Program-made: the position numbers and the translations under genes
Shown here: positions 16,849 to 26,059 of the stretch, piece by piece
Layout: every line of letters begins with the position of its first letter
Numbering within the stretch: position 1 is the stretch's first letter
The notes under the pieces: model-generated
Told to the model about the DNA's origin: nothing
The model's database searches: none
Seen by the model: the letters and a program-made list of their open reading frames with translations, nothing else
From: DASWJZ01 sp963814905
GTDB taxonomy: Bacteria; Pseudomonadota; Alphaproteobacteria; Rhizobiales; Afifellaceae
Direction of reading: 5' to 3'
DNA length: 64,000 bases
NCBI GenBank assembly: GCA_963814905.1
Contig: CAWFEM010000003.1
Location: forward strand, 1 to 64,000

Positions 16849-18318
16849 TCAGCCGCCACTCTCACGCCCGACGCGCCAGATGATGCCGCTCGTGCTCTTG
16901 CCCTGGACAAGCTTGGCGAGGAAGACCTTGCCGCCATAGGAGCGGACGAATTCCGCGCCAACCACCTGGTCGACCGTGTAGTCCGCCCCCTTCACCAACA
17001 CGTCGGGCCTCAGCGCGCGGATCAGCGCTTCGGGTGTGTCCTCAGGGAACGGGATCACGAGATCGACCACCGCGAGCGAAGCCAGCACCACCGAGCGCGC
17101 CGCCTCATCCTGAATGGGCCGGCTGTCGCCCTTCAGGCGCCGGATCGAGGCATCGGTGTTCAGCCCCACGATCAGCCGGTCGCATTCCGCGCGCGCCTGC
17201 GCCAGAAGCGATACGTGGCCGGGATGGATGAGGTCGAAGCAGCCATTGGTAAAACCGATGCGCTCGCCCTTGGCGCGCCAACGCTCGGCCGCGGCTATCC
17301 CTTGCGCCAGTGAAACGATCTTCGCTTCGGAGGCGCCGATCCGCTGTGCCTGCAATTCCGCGGCGACTTCCGCGGCGCTCACCGCCGCCGTGCCGACGCC
17401 GGTGACGGCAACGCCGGCAGCGACATTGGCCAAGCTGGCCGCCGCCGCCATGCCGGCACCCGCGGCGAGTGCGAGCGTCAGCGCGGCAACCGCCGTGTCG
17501 CCCGCGCCGGACACGTCGAACACCTCGCGCGACCGGGCCGGAATATGCAGCACTTCCGCGCCGCGCTCGGCCAACGTCATGCCGCGTCTTCCGCGGGTGA
17601 TGAGTGCCGCTTCAAGCCCCGGCACCGTTTCCAGGACGGCGCGCGCACAAGCCGCCGCCGCTTCATCGCTCGCCCCGACTAGTCCGGTGGCGGCTGACGC
17701 CTCTTCGCTGTTGGGCGTGAGGATCGTCGCGCCGGCGTAGCGGGCGAAGGTCGCGCTCTTGGGATCGACCACGACAGGCTTGCCCGCCGCGCGCGCCGCT
17801 TCCATGGCCGGCGCAATGAAGGCGTCACACAGCACCCCCTTGGCATAGTCGGAGAACACCACCGTATCGACTGCTTCAAGATGCTGCCGGAAGGCGGCGA
17901 GCAGCGCCGGCGCCTCGTCTTCCGCATCGTCGCGGCTTTCATTGTCGGCTCTGAGGACCTGCTGGCGATCGGCGATGTAGCGAATCTTCTCCGTGGTCGG
18001 TCGCGCGGCGCTGCGGACGATCCCATCGGTGATGCCCGCCTCCGCCGCCAGCAACTCGCTCAACGTGTCGCCGGCCCGGTCACGGCCAGAAAGCCCGACA
18101 AGCACCGCCTCGCCACCAAGCGAGGCGATGTTGCGCGCCACGTTTCCGGCGCCGCCCGGCATTGCGATCTCGCGTTCGATCGTCAGCACCGGGATCGGCG
18201 CTTCGGGCGAGATGCGCCCCGCCTGACCGTAGACGAAACGATCGAGCATCACGTCGCCGACGACCAGCACGCGAGCGCCGCGGAATTTGGAGATCAGGTC
18301 GAACAGGTCCGGGTCCAT
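16849..18318 (-). CDS. hldE: Bifunctional heptose-7-phosphate kinase / heptose-1-phosphate adenylyltransferase
   Basis: The 489-residue protein has two domains. The N-terminal PfkB/ribokinase-like kinase (about 1-325) includes GGAGNVARNIASLGG and the catalytic DVSGAGDTAVA. The C-terminal nucleotidyltransferase (about 345-475) has GFTNGCFDLIHPGHV (HxGH-type). It phosphorylates heptose 7-phosphate and then makes ADP-heptose. I take ATG 18318 (MDPDLFDLISKF) rather than the longer frame from 18366, which would overlap gmhA; this leaves 11 bases between the genes. Confidence 0.95.
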   Translation of the reverse strand: MDPDLFDLISKFRGARVLVVGDVMLDRFVYGQAGRISPEAPIPVLTIEREIAMPGGAGNVARNIASLGGEAVLVGLSGRDRAGDTLSELLAAEAGITDGIVRSAARPTTEKIRYIADRQQVLRADNESRDDAEDEAPALLAAFRQHLEAVDTVVFSDYAKGVLCDAFIAPAMEAARAAGKPVVVDPKSATFARYAGATILTPNSEEASAATGLVGASDEAAAACARAVLETVPGLEAALITRGRRGMTLAERGAEVLHIPARSREVFDVSGAGDTAVAALTLALAAGAGMAAAASLANVAAGVAVTGVGTAAVSAAEVAAELQAQRIGASEAKIVSLAQGIAAAERWRAKGERIGFTNGCFDLIHPGHVSLLAQARAECDRLIVGLNTDASIRRLKGDSRPIQDEAARSVVLASLAVVDLVIPFPEDTPEALIRALRPDVLVKGADYTVDQVVGAEFVRSYGGKVFLAKLVQGKSTSGIIWRVGRESGG

Positions 18319-18329
18319 GGCGGGCAGGC

Positions 18330-18908
18330 TTAGACCAGACCGAGCTCGGCTTCGAGCGCGCCGCAAAGCATCTGGCCCAGCATGATGTGCATCTCCTGGA
18401 TGCGAGCGGTCGTCTTCGAGGGTACGATCAGAACGGGATCGGCAAGCTGCGGCAATTCCCCGCCATCGCCTCCGCCAAAGGCCGTCGCGACGAGCCCTGC
18501 CCCGCGCGCCGCACGCAGGCCTGCAAGCACGTTCGGGCTGCGGCCCGAAGTGGAAATGCCCACGGCCACGTCGCCGGGCCGACCCAGCGCTTCGATCTGG
18601 CGCGCGAAGATGAACTCAAAGCCCATGTCGTTGCCGGCGGCGGTCAGGACGGAGCTGTCGGTGGTTAAAGCCAATGCGGCGATCGCCGCGCGGTCCTTGC
18701 GGTAGCGCACGGCGAGCTCGGCGGCCAGATGCTGCGCGTCGGCAGCGCTTCCGCCGTTGCCGAAGAAGATGATCTTGCCACCGCCGCGGATCGCATCCAC
18801 CCAGACCCTCAACATCGCCGCAAGCGCCGGCGCCAGCCTCTCGCGGCAACCCGCGAGGACGGCTGCATGCTCGTCCATCTCGTCGCAGAAGAAGGCGTCA
18901 ACGTTCAT
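18330..18908 (-). CDS. gmhA: Phosphoheptose isomerase
   Basis: This 192-residue SIS-domain enzyme turns sedoheptulose 7-phosphate into heptose 7-phosphate, the first step of ADP-heptose synthesis. Seen are FFGNGGSAADAQHLAAEL (the typical GmhA motif) and VAVGISTSGRSPNVL. It leads the gmhA-hldE-hldD operon. No gmhB phosphatase gene lies beside it. Confidence 0.96.
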   Translation of the reverse strand: MNVDAFFCDEMDEHAAVLAGCRERLAPALAAMLRVWVDAIRGGGKIIFFGNGGSAADAQHLAAELAVRYRKDRAAIAALALTTDSSVLTAAGNDMGFEFIFARQIEALGRPGDVAVGISTSGRSPNVLAGLRAARGAGLVATAFGGGDGGELPQLADPVLIVPSKTTARIQEMHIMLGQMLCGALEAELGLV

Positions 18909-19056
18909 CGATGAAGCGTATCACAATAGCTCAGCGGCGGCAGGAATGCGCGCGGTCGAAATGTCGCTGCAGAAGCTCGGCATGCGTGCGAACCGGCGTC
19001 CGGGCGGCCCTCGCCAACGCCGCGCCGAAGAAAGTCGAACTGCATCGGAGCCGTTC

Positions 19057-20866
19057 CTAGCGGCGCACGACGCCCGGACCGTCATTGCGCTTCGGCGCGC
19101 GATAGACCGGCGTCGCGATTCCTTCCATGCGCGCCTTCAGCTGCAGCGCCACGAATTTCGAGTAGAAGCGGGAGAGCGCCAGATTGCCGCCGTGGAACCA
19201 CAGCGCCTCCTGCGCCGTCGGCTTCCACAGATTGCGCGGCTCGCCCTCCCAGGGACCGGGATCGCCGCGGACGCCCGAGCCGAGCCCCCAGGCCGGACCG
19301 ATCCGGTCGGCGGTCTCGCGCGACACGATCTCCGCCACGACCTCGTGCATGGAATGATAGCCGGTCGCCAGGATAACGACATCGGCGGCAAGCTCCTCGC
19401 CATCGTCGAAGCGGAGGCCCGCGGGCGTGAAGGAGGCGATCTCCACGCCGCTCTTCACCTTGATCTCGCCGTTGGCGATCAGCTCCGAGGCGCCGACGTC
19501 GATGTAGAAGCCGGAGCCGGTGCGAAACGCCTTCAGCATCTGGCCGGTCTCGTCCTCGCCGAAATCGAGCGCGAAGCCGGCCTTGGCGAGCCGCGCATAG
19601 AAATCCGCGTCGCGCGCCCTGATCTTCTGGTAGAGCTTTCGCTGCGGGTCGGTCAGCAGCGCGTAGGGCATCGAGGCGCCCAGCATGTCGGCGATCTCGG
19701 TGGTGATCCCCTTCTTCAGCGCGGCCTCGGAATAGATCTCGAAGCCAAGCTCCATCAGCGTGTCGGAGCGCACCACCGTGGTCGGCGAACGCTGCACCAT
19801 GGTGACGTCCGCCTCCGCCTCCCAGAGGTCGACGGCGATGTCGTGCGCGGAGCTCGCCGCGCCGACCACCACGACCTTCCTGCCCCGGTATTTACGGCCG
19901 TCGGCATAGTCGCTCGAGTGCAGGATCGCGCCCTCAAAATCCTCCGCGCCCGGAATGTCGATCCGACGCGGCGGACCGTAAGCGCCGGTGGCGAAGACGA
20001 GCGCCTTAGGCTTAAGCGTAACCCGCTCGCCGTCGCGGTCGAGTTCCACGGTCCAGACCTTCTCATCGTCGTCATAGGAAGCGGCGAGGCAGGCGGTCGA
20101 CGCCCAGTAATCGAGCTCCATGACCTTGGCGTACATCTCCAGCCAATCGCCCATCTTGTCCTTGGGCGTGAAGACCGGCCAATGGTCGGGGAAGGGGATA
20201 TAGGGCAGGTGATCGTACCAGACCGGGTCGTGCAGGACGAGCGAGCGATAGCGGTTGCGCCAGGAATCGCCGGCGCGCGCATTCTTCTCCACGACGATCG
20301 CCGGCACGCCGATCCGCTTCAGCCGCGCGCCGAGCGCGATGCCGCCCTGCCCGCCGCCGATGACGAGGCAATAAGGCTGGCGCGTGGCGCCGAGTTCCGC
20401 CGCCTCGCGCTTGCGCGCCTCAAGCCAGGTCTCGCGCTTGCGATCCGCTTTGTGACGGAGGCCGAGCGGACGCGTCTCGCCGGCCTTTTCCTCAAAGCCC
20501 TTCAGCTCCGTCATCGCGGTCAGGATCGTCCAGCACTTTCCCTTCGCGGAGCCGCAAGATGCCTTCGCCGCGCGCCACGCCGGTCTCAAAGGTGAACCAC
20601 GCTTCGATGGTCACGCCGTCGGAGGCCGCCTCGCCCTTCAACGCAAATTTCCGCGGCTTTGTCGTCTTAAGTGTCGCCTGCAGCATCGCGGCGATGGCGT
20701 CCTTCCCTTCCATGGTGTCGATGTTCCAGGTGAAGGTCAGGAGGTCGCGCCAATAGCTCTCGTCGAGGAAAAGCGCGGTGACGGCGGAGACATCGCCACC
20801 GGCGAGCGCCGCGGAAAACGACTGAAGCCACGCAGCCACGACGGCCGAAGGCGCCTTCTCCAACAT
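19057..20866 (-). pseudogene. NTF2/SnoaL-like plus flavin-containing monooxygenase fusion, split by a +1 frameshift
   Basis: The first frame (20866 to about 20535) encodes a 110-residue SnoaL/NTF2-like domain ending GEGILRLREGK. The second (about 20535 to 19057) encodes a Class B flavin monooxygenase. That part has FAD site YCLVIGGGQGGIALGARL, the FMO fingerprint FEGAILHSSDY, an NADPH site VVVGAASSAHDIAVDL, and VFATGAYGPP. Removing one base in the run GGGAAAG at about 20533-20540 gives GKCWTILTAMTELKGFEEK, a continuous fusion of about 600 residues as I recall for this family. Substrate unknown; such enzymes oxygenate N, S or ketone groups. Either inactive, or intact with a base-call error. 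Confidence 0.85.
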
Positions 20867-21037
20867 TCCCTCACTCCCCGCGCGTCAGCCGCACCTGTTT
20901 CAGGTCGGACGGCTCTATCTTTACAGGCTCGCCTTCCGTTGGGGGAAGCGCGACGAGGCTTGCCATGTGCGAGGAGAAGCGCCAATGAGCCGCGAGACGA
21001 AACGCGGCCGCCACCTTTCACCCACAGGAGCTCCATG

Positions 21038-21400
21038 ATGAAGAAGACGTTCGGCAAGTCCCACGTTCCCCTCTCGCCCGCCGTCAGGGCCGGCGATTTC
21101 GTCTACGTGTCGGGACAGGTCCCGACCGGCGCCGACGGGAAGGTCGTGGAAGGCGGCATCGAGGAGCAGACCAAGCAGGTCCTGGAAAACGTCAAGGCGG
21201 CACTGGCGCTCGCCGGCTGTGCCATGAAGGACGTCGTGAAGACGCTCGTCATCATCACAGACATGAGCGACTTCGCGGCCTTCAACGCGGTCTATGCCAG
21301 CTACTTCCCGACCGAGCACCCGGCGCGCACGACGATCGTCGCCAAGCTCGTCCTCGACATCAAGGTCGAGATCGAGGCCGTCGCCTACAGGCCGGTCTGA
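21038..21400 (+). CDS. RidA-family (YjgF/YER057c/UK114) protein
   Basis: This 120-residue protein matches the RidA fold by length and by motifs: VYVSGQVPTGADGKVVEGGIEEQTKQVLENV, then ...PARTTIVAKL. The arginine in ARTTI fits the imine-deaminase site of RidA proteins, though subfamilies vary. Start ATG 21038 has CAGGAG seven bases upstream; ATG 21035 is the alternative. It is followed by a palindromic intergenic element and lies next to the sugar-acid catabolic locus, so it could remove reactive enamines or act in that pathway. The latter is a guess. Confidence 0.9.
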   Translation: MKKTFGKSHVPLSPAVRAGDFVYVSGQVPTGADGKVVEGGIEEQTKQVLENVKAALALAGCAMKDVVKTLVIITDMSDFAAFNAVYASYFPTEHPARTTIVAKLVLDIKVEIEAVAYRPV

Positions 21401-21421
21401 GCTGAGCCGCTAGAGCCCTTT

Positions 21422-21512
21422 CCATTCTGATTGAATCAGAATGGAGGCCCTATCCGTTTGTTTGAGCATGATCTTTTCCGAAAACCGGCGTCCACTTTTC
21501 GGGATCATGCTC
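21422..21512. repeat. Two-part palindromic intergenic element
   Basis: The first part is a perfect stem CCATTCTGATT / AATCAGAATGG (21422-21432, 21434-21444). The second is GAGCATGATC (21464-21473) with GATCATGCTC (21503-21512), and an inner stem CCGAAAA (21478-21484) with TTTTCGG (21496-21502). I recognise this text as a widespread intergenic palindrome of rhizobial genomes. It touches the stop codon of the first SMP-30 gene and may act as a bidirectional transcription end for ridA and that gene. Confidence 0.85.
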
Positions 21513-22391
21513 TATGCTCCAAATCTCGGTTCCGGCGTTCCCTTGATGCCGAGGTCGTAGATGGCGAAGAGGCTGCCGCGGAGGACCCCGTCGCCCGGAA
21601 AGCGCGGCAGCGGGGGCTTCGCCATGGAGGTGACATAGAGCACGTCGAGCTTCGGCCCGCCGAACATGACGCTCGTCACCTTCTTCACCGGCATGTCGAT
21701 CACCCGGTCGACCGTGCCATCCGGACGGTAGCGCATGAGCTTGCCGACATAGACGCCGGCGCTCCATACGCAGCCTTCCGAATCGACGGTTGCCCCGTCC
21801 GCGGCCCCGCCCTCCGACATGTCGACCTTGGTGAAGGTGCGGCGGTTCGAGACGCTGCCGGTCGCGATGTCGTAATCGTAGGCCCAGATCTCGCCGGACC
21901 AGGAATCGGCGAAATAGAAGGTCTTGTCGTCGGGGCTCCAGCAGGGACCATTCGAAACGATGATGCCGGAATCGATCTTCGTCACCTTGAAGTCGGGATC
22001 GAGGCGGTAGAGCGCGCCGTTCGGCCCCTCCTCCATCGTGTCCATCGAGCCTGGCGATGAAGCGGCCGCGGCGGTCGACCTTGCCGTCGTTTATGCGGTT
22101 GTTCGGCTTGTCGGGCTCCGGATCGTGGATCAGCGTGCATTCGCCGGACTTGAAATCGAGCGCATGGAAGCCGTTGGCGAGCGAGCAGATCGCGCCGTTG
22201 CCGTCCTTGCGGAGCGCCATGGAACCGATCTTCTCCGGCACGTCCCAGGCGCGGACCTCGCGTCCATCGGCGGTGGCGCGGAAGACGCGGCCGTCGAAGG
22301 AGTCGATCCAGTAGAGCCGCTCCTGCTCGACGTCCCAGAGCGGGCCTTCGCCCAAGGTCGTCTTGACGTCGACCAGAACCTCTATGCGCAT
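21512..22391 (-). pseudogene. SMP-30/gluconolactonase-family protein, split by a +1 frameshift
   Basis: The first frame (22391 to about 22046) starts MRIEVLVDVKTTLGEGPLWD with GGAGGAAG upstream and runs to DGKVDRRGRFIA. The second (about 22046 to 21512) continues with SMDTMEEGPNGALYRLDPDF, then IVSNGPCWSPDDKTFYFADS and DGATVDSEGCVWSA. The tandem intact paralogue has GRFLAGSMDFAE at this point, so removing one A restores A-G-S-M. Members are calcium-dependent lactonases with a six-bladed propeller that hydrolyse sugar lactones. It is the downstream gene of a tandem pair. Either a pseudogene or a base-call error. Confidence 0.87.
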
Positions 22392-22410
22392 CGTTTCTTC
22401 CTCCCGTTTT

Positions 22411-23283
22411 TCAGCCCGCGAAGCGCGGCTCGGGCAGGCCGCGCACGCCGAGCCCATAGATCGCGAAGAGAGAGCCTGCCTCGCGCTCGCGGTGATATTC
22501 GCCCCCCATCGGGCGCGCCATCGACGTGACGTAGGCGACGTCGAGATCGGCGCCGCCGAAACTGATGCTGGTGGTCGATTGCACCGGCAGGCCGACGATG
22601 CGGTCGACGACGCCGTTCGGATCGAAGCGGATCAGGCGGCCGGAATAGACCTCGACACTCCACACGTAGCCTTCCTCGTCGACGGTAGCGCCGTCGGGAT
22701 AGCCGCGGAGCTTCTCGAAGGAGGCGAAGATGCGGCGCGCGGTGATGCCGCCGGTCGCCATGTCGTAGTCGTAGGCGTAGATCACCTTGCGCATGGAATC
22801 GGCGAAATAGAAGGTCTTCCCGTCCGGGCTCCAGCACGGCCCGTTGGAGACGACGATGTCGTCGTCGAGCGTCGTCAGCGACAGATCGGGATCGAGGCGG
22901 AAGAGCTTGCCGACGCCGTCGGTCTCCGCGAAGTCCATCGAGCCGGCGAGGAAGCGCCCCTGCCGGTCGACCTTGCCGTCATTCATGCGCGGGCGCATTT
23001 CGCCCGGCTGCGTCTCGTTGATGCGCTCCACCTTGCCGCTCTTCAGATCGAGGAAGTGGAAGCCGCTCCTGAGCGAGACGACCGCGCCGCCCTTCTTGCG
23101 GAGCGCCATGGAGCCGATCAGCTCCGGCACGCTCCAGTCCTTCACGCCCTTGCCCTTGGCGTCGCAGCGATGGACGGCAGCCCCGTAGGAATCGATCCAG
23201 TAGAGCCGCTGCTCCTCGACATCCCAGAGCGGCCCTTCGCCGAGACTGTCCTTGCGGTCGATCAGAACTTCGATGCGCAGCAT
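22411..23283 (-). CDS. SMP-30/gluconolactonase-family sugar lactonase
   Basis: This 290-residue six-bladed propeller lactonase opens a sugar lactone to the free aldonic acid. The family text is intact: LGEGPLWDVEEQRLYWIDS (metal-ligand Glu), MNDGKVDRQGRFLAGSMD, VSNGPCWSPDGKTFYFADS, and YPDGATVDEEGYVW. Start ATG 23283 has GAGGAGGGGG just upstream. It lies in line with BKACE, dehydrogenases and a sugar ABC importer, which suggests that the locus degrades a sugar through a lactone. Paralogous with the broken gene downstream. Confidence 0.93.
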   Translation of the reverse strand: MLRIEVLIDRKDSLGEGPLWDVEEQRLYWIDSYGAAVHRCDAKGKGVKDWSVPELIGSMALRKKGGAVVSLRSGFHFLDLKSGKVERINETQPGEMRPRMNDGKVDRQGRFLAGSMDFAETDGVGKLFRLDPDLSLTTLDDDIVVSNGPCWSPDGKTFYFADSMRKVIYAYDYDMATGGITARRIFASFEKLRGYPDGATVDEEGYVWSVEVYSGRLIRFDPNGVVDRIVGLPVQSTTSISFGGADLDVAYVTSMARPMGGEYHREREAGSLFAIYGLGVRGLPEPRFAG

Positions 23284-23302
23284 CGCCCCCTCCTCTCCGA
23301 AA

Positions 23303-24235
23303 TCAGAACGCGACCTTGTCGCCACCCTTGAGCTGAAGGATTTCGCGCGCCTCGTCCGGCGTGGCGATCTCCTTGCCGAGCCCTTCGATGATCTGGCGCA
23401 CCTTCTTCACCTGGTCGGCGTTGGTCTTGGCGAGCTGTCCCGGCGCGATCCAGAGCAAATCCTCAAGGCCCACGCGCACATTGCCGCCGATCGCCGCGGC
23501 GGTCGCGGCGATCGCCAACTGGTTCCGCCCGGCGCCGAGCACCGACCACTGGTACTGGTCGCCGAACAACCGGTCGGCCGTGCGCTTCATGTGCATGACG
23601 TCCTCCGGATGCGGCCCGATGCCGCCGAGGATGCCGAACACCGACTGGACGAAGAACGGCGGCTTCACCACGCCGCGGTCGGCGAAGTGGGCGAGCGTAT
23701 AGAGATGGCCGATGTCGTAGCATTCGATCTCGAAGCGCGTGCCGTTCTCCGCGCAGGTCGACAGGATGTATTCGATGTCGGCGAAGGTGTTCTTGAAGAT
23801 GCGCTCGCGCGAGCCTTCGAGATACGGCCGCTCCCAGTCGAACTTGAACTCCTTCTGGCGCTTCAGCATCGGGTAGAGGCCGAAGTTCATCGAGCCCATG
23901 TTGAGGGACGCGACCTCCGGCTTGAAGGTCGCGGCGGGACGCACCCGCTCCTCGATCGCCATCGTCGGGGCGCCGCCGGTCGTGATGTTCACCACGCAGG
24001 CGGAGCGCTGCTTGATCACCTTCAGGAAGGGGAGAAAGGCCTCAGGCGACTGGTCGGGTTGCCCGGTCTCAGGGTTGCGCGCATGGAGATGCACGATCGC
24101 CGCACCCGCCTCCGCCGCGCCAATCGCCGCATCGGCGATCTCCTCCGCGGTCAGGGGCAGGTAGGGCGACATCGAAGGCGTGTGGATCGCGCCGGTGACA
24201 GCGCATGTGATAATGACCTTGCCGGCGGTCGCCAT
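23303..24235 (-). CDS. Beta-keto acid cleavage enzyme (BKACE, DUF849)
   Basis: This 310-residue TIM-barrel zinc enzyme joins the acetyl group of acetyl-CoA to a beta-keto acid, giving acetoacetate and a new acyl-CoA. Seen are TCAVTGAIHTPSMSPYLP near the N-terminus, the zinc-binding HLHARNPETG pair of histidines, NITTGG, and SLNMGSMNFG. The substrate of BKACE varies (3-keto-5-aminohexanoate, dehydrocarnitine and others). Here the partners (two lactonases, a 3-hydroxyacid-type dehydrogenase, an SDR, a sugar importer) point to a 3-keto sugar acid, an inference from context only. Confidence 0.92.
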   Translation of the reverse strand: MATAGKVIITCAVTGAIHTPSMSPYLPLTAEEIADAAIGAAEAGAAIVHLHARNPETGQPDQSPEAFLPFLKVIKQRSACVVNITTGGAPTMAIEERVRPAATFKPEVASLNMGSMNFGLYPMLKRQKEFKFDWERPYLEGSRERIFKNTFADIEYILSTCAENGTRFEIECYDIGHLYTLAHFADRGVVKPPFFVQSVFGILGGIGPHPEDVMHMKRTADRLFGDQYQWSVLGAGRNQLAIAATAAAIGGNVRVGLEDLLWIAPGQLAKTNADQVKKVRQIIEGLGKEIATPDEAREILQLKGGDKVAF

Positions 24236-24246
24236 CGTTCTTTCTC

Positions 24247-25194
24247 CTATTTTCCTATTTTCTTGTCGGCGGCGCGCTTATGCGCGGCGAGCGCCATCAG
24301 CCGCCGGTCGCGCCATGCCTGGCGCTTCACGAGGTCTTCCTCCGCGACGCGCGCGCGGCGATCGCCTTCCACCGTCTTCAGGACGTCGCCGGCCCAATCG
24401 ACGCGGCGCTGCATCTGCGGGAAGAGGTTCTCGTAGATGCCCTGGTAGCGCTCCACGTAGTCGCGCACGCCGCCCGGCGCGTTCAGGTCGATCGTCTCGA
24501 ACGGCCCCATGAAGGACCAGCGCAGCGCCAGTCCCTCGCGGATGCCGACGTCGACGTCCTCAGGCGTTGCGAAGCCGTCGGCGACGAGGCGGAAGGCCTC
24601 CTCCAGAAGCGCGCCCTGCATGCGGTTCATGATGAAGCCGTCGAGCTCGCGCTTCATGACGATGGGCGACTGCCCGGCTTCGCGCAGGAAGGCCGCAGCC
24701 CGCTCCACGACCTCCGGCGAGGTCCACGGCGCGGGAACGACCTCCGCCGCCGGGATCAGATAGGGCGGGTTGATCGGGTGGACGACGAGGCAGCGGTCGC
24801 GGCCGGGCAGCTTCTCGGTGAAATAGGACGGCAGGATCGCGGAGCTTGAGCTGGCGATCACCGCGTCCTTCGGCGCCAGCCGATCGAGCTTCTCGAAGAG
24901 CGCGATCTTCACGTCGAGCCTCTCCGGCGCGCTCTCCTGCACGTAGGCGGCGTCGTCGAGTGCGGCGGCAAGATCGGGCTCCGCGCGCATGTTCTTCAGC
25001 ATCGCGTCGGGACCGAGCTTGTCGAGGAGGCCGTTCTCGGCGAGCTCCGGCAGGATCGCGGCGATATATTCGATCGCCTTGGCAGGGGCAGCGGGATCGG
25101 AGTCCCACAGCGTCACCTTATGGCCGGCGCGCGCGAAGGTGATGGCCCAGGCGCGGCCGATGAATCCGGAACCGATGATTGCGACGTTGCTCAT
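24247..25194 (-). CDS. 3-hydroxyacyl-CoA dehydrogenase-family NAD-dependent dehydrogenase
   Basis: This 315-residue enzyme of the HAD / lambda-crystallin / L-carnitine dehydrogenase group oxidises a 3-hydroxy acid to the 3-keto acid with NAD. Seen are NVAIIGSGFIGRAWAITFARAGH, ASSSSAILPSYF, VVHPINPPYLIPAAEVVPA (the catalytic His) and the C-terminal domain NRMQGALLEEAF. It directly precedes BKACE in the operon, so its product is the likely BKACE substrate. Such pairing is known for carnitine breakdown, but the sugar-type genes around it make an L-gulonate 3-dehydrogenase-like role equally plausible. Confidence 0.9.
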   Translation of the reverse strand: MSNVAIIGSGFIGRAWAITFARAGHKVTLWDSDPAAPAKAIEYIAAILPELAENGLLDKLGPDAMLKNMRAEPDLAAALDDAAYVQESAPERLDVKIALFEKLDRLAPKDAVIASSSSAILPSYFTEKLPGRDRCLVVHPINPPYLIPAAEVVPAPWTSPEVVERAAAFLREAGQSPIVMKRELDGFIMNRMQGALLEEAFRLVADGFATPEDVDVGIREGLALRWSFMGPFETIDLNAPGGVRDYVERYQGIYENLFPQMQRRVDWAGDVLKTVEGDRRARVAEEDLVKRQAWRDRRLMALAAHKRAADKKIGK

Positions 25195-25219
25195 GGATTT
25201 GTTCGCTCGATCAAGTCGT

Positions 25220-26020
25220 TCAAAGGGTTTCGACGTTGGCGTCGACGCCGAGCGACTGACCGGAGATATTGGCCCCGGCGTCGCTCAGGAGAAAGGCGAT
25301 CATCGCCGCCACGTCGTGCGGGCTCACCATGCGGCGGAGCGAGACGCGGGAGAGATATTCCTTCTCCATCTCCGCATAGGGAACGTCGAGCTGCTCGGCG
25401 CGCGCCTTGATGACGCCGGTCATGCGCGGGCCTTCCACGATGCCGGGAAGGATCGCGTTGACGCGGATGTTCTTCGGCCCGAGCTCCTTGGCGAGGCTCT
25501 GGGTGAAGCCGATGACGCCGAACTTCGCCGCCGAATAGGGCGTGCGGAACGCATAGCCATGGCGGCCGGCGGCCGACGACATGTTGACGATCGAGCCGCC
25601 CCCCGCCGCCTTCAGCATCGGGACGGCGCGGCGCGCGCAGAGGAACTGGCCGGTCAGGTCGATGTCGATCGTGCGCCGCCAGTCGGCCGGATCGATCTCG
25701 TCGACGCCGCCGGTCGGCCCGGCGATGCCGGCATTGTTGATGAGCGCGTCGAGACCGCCGAGCGTCTTCGAAATCGCCTCGAAGAGGCGGTCGACCGCCG
25801 CCTCGTCCGACACGTCGGTCTTGATCCTGCCGGCATCGGGGAAGGCCTTGCCGAAAGCGTCGAGCGCCTTGTCGTCGACGTCGCAGATGAAGAGGCGCGC
25901 GCCGTGCTTCGCCAGACGCTTTGCCACCGCCAGCCCGATGCCGCCGGCGCCGGCGGTAATCAGAACGCGCTGCCCGGCAATGCCGTGCGCCAGATCGGCG
26001 GCGCCGTCTCCCTCAGACAT
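25220..26020 (-). CDS. SDR-family oxidoreductase
   Basis: This 266-residue classical short-chain dehydrogenase has the NAD(P)-binding motif TAGAGGIG (a TGxxxGxG variant), NNAGIAG, catalytic Ser in NMSSAAG, and YSAAK (YxxxK). Start ATG 26020 is chosen for GAGGAGC upstream. In this locus it may oxidise the imported sugar to a lactone, ahead of the SMP-30 lactonases; this is inferred. It lies about 30 bases after the permease gene, beyond a 14-base tandem repeat. Confidence 0.9.
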   Translation of the reverse strand: MSEGDGAADLAHGIAGQRVLITAGAGGIGLAVAKRLAKHGARLFICDVDDKALDAFGKAFPDAGRIKTDVSDEAAVDRLFEAISKTLGGLDALINNAGIAGPTGGVDEIDPADWRRTIDIDLTGQFLCARRAVPMLKAAGGGSIVNMSSAAGRHGYAFRTPYSAAKFGVIGFTQSLAKELGPKNIRVNAILPGIVEGPRMTGVIKARAEQLDVPYAEMEKEYLSRVSLRRMVSPHDVAAMIAFLLSDAGANISGQSLGVDANVETL

Positions 26021-26031
26021 CCAATCGCTCC

Positions 26032-26059
26032 TCAATCAACTCGCTTCAATCAACTCGCT
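26032..26059. repeat. 14-base perfect tandem repeat at permease-SDR junction
   Basis: TCAATCAACTCGCT occurs twice head to tail (26032-26045 and 26046-26059). The second copy includes the permease stop codon (26050-26052) and the last permease codons. It looks like a recent slippage duplication that lengthened the intergenic gap. Confidence 0.85.
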
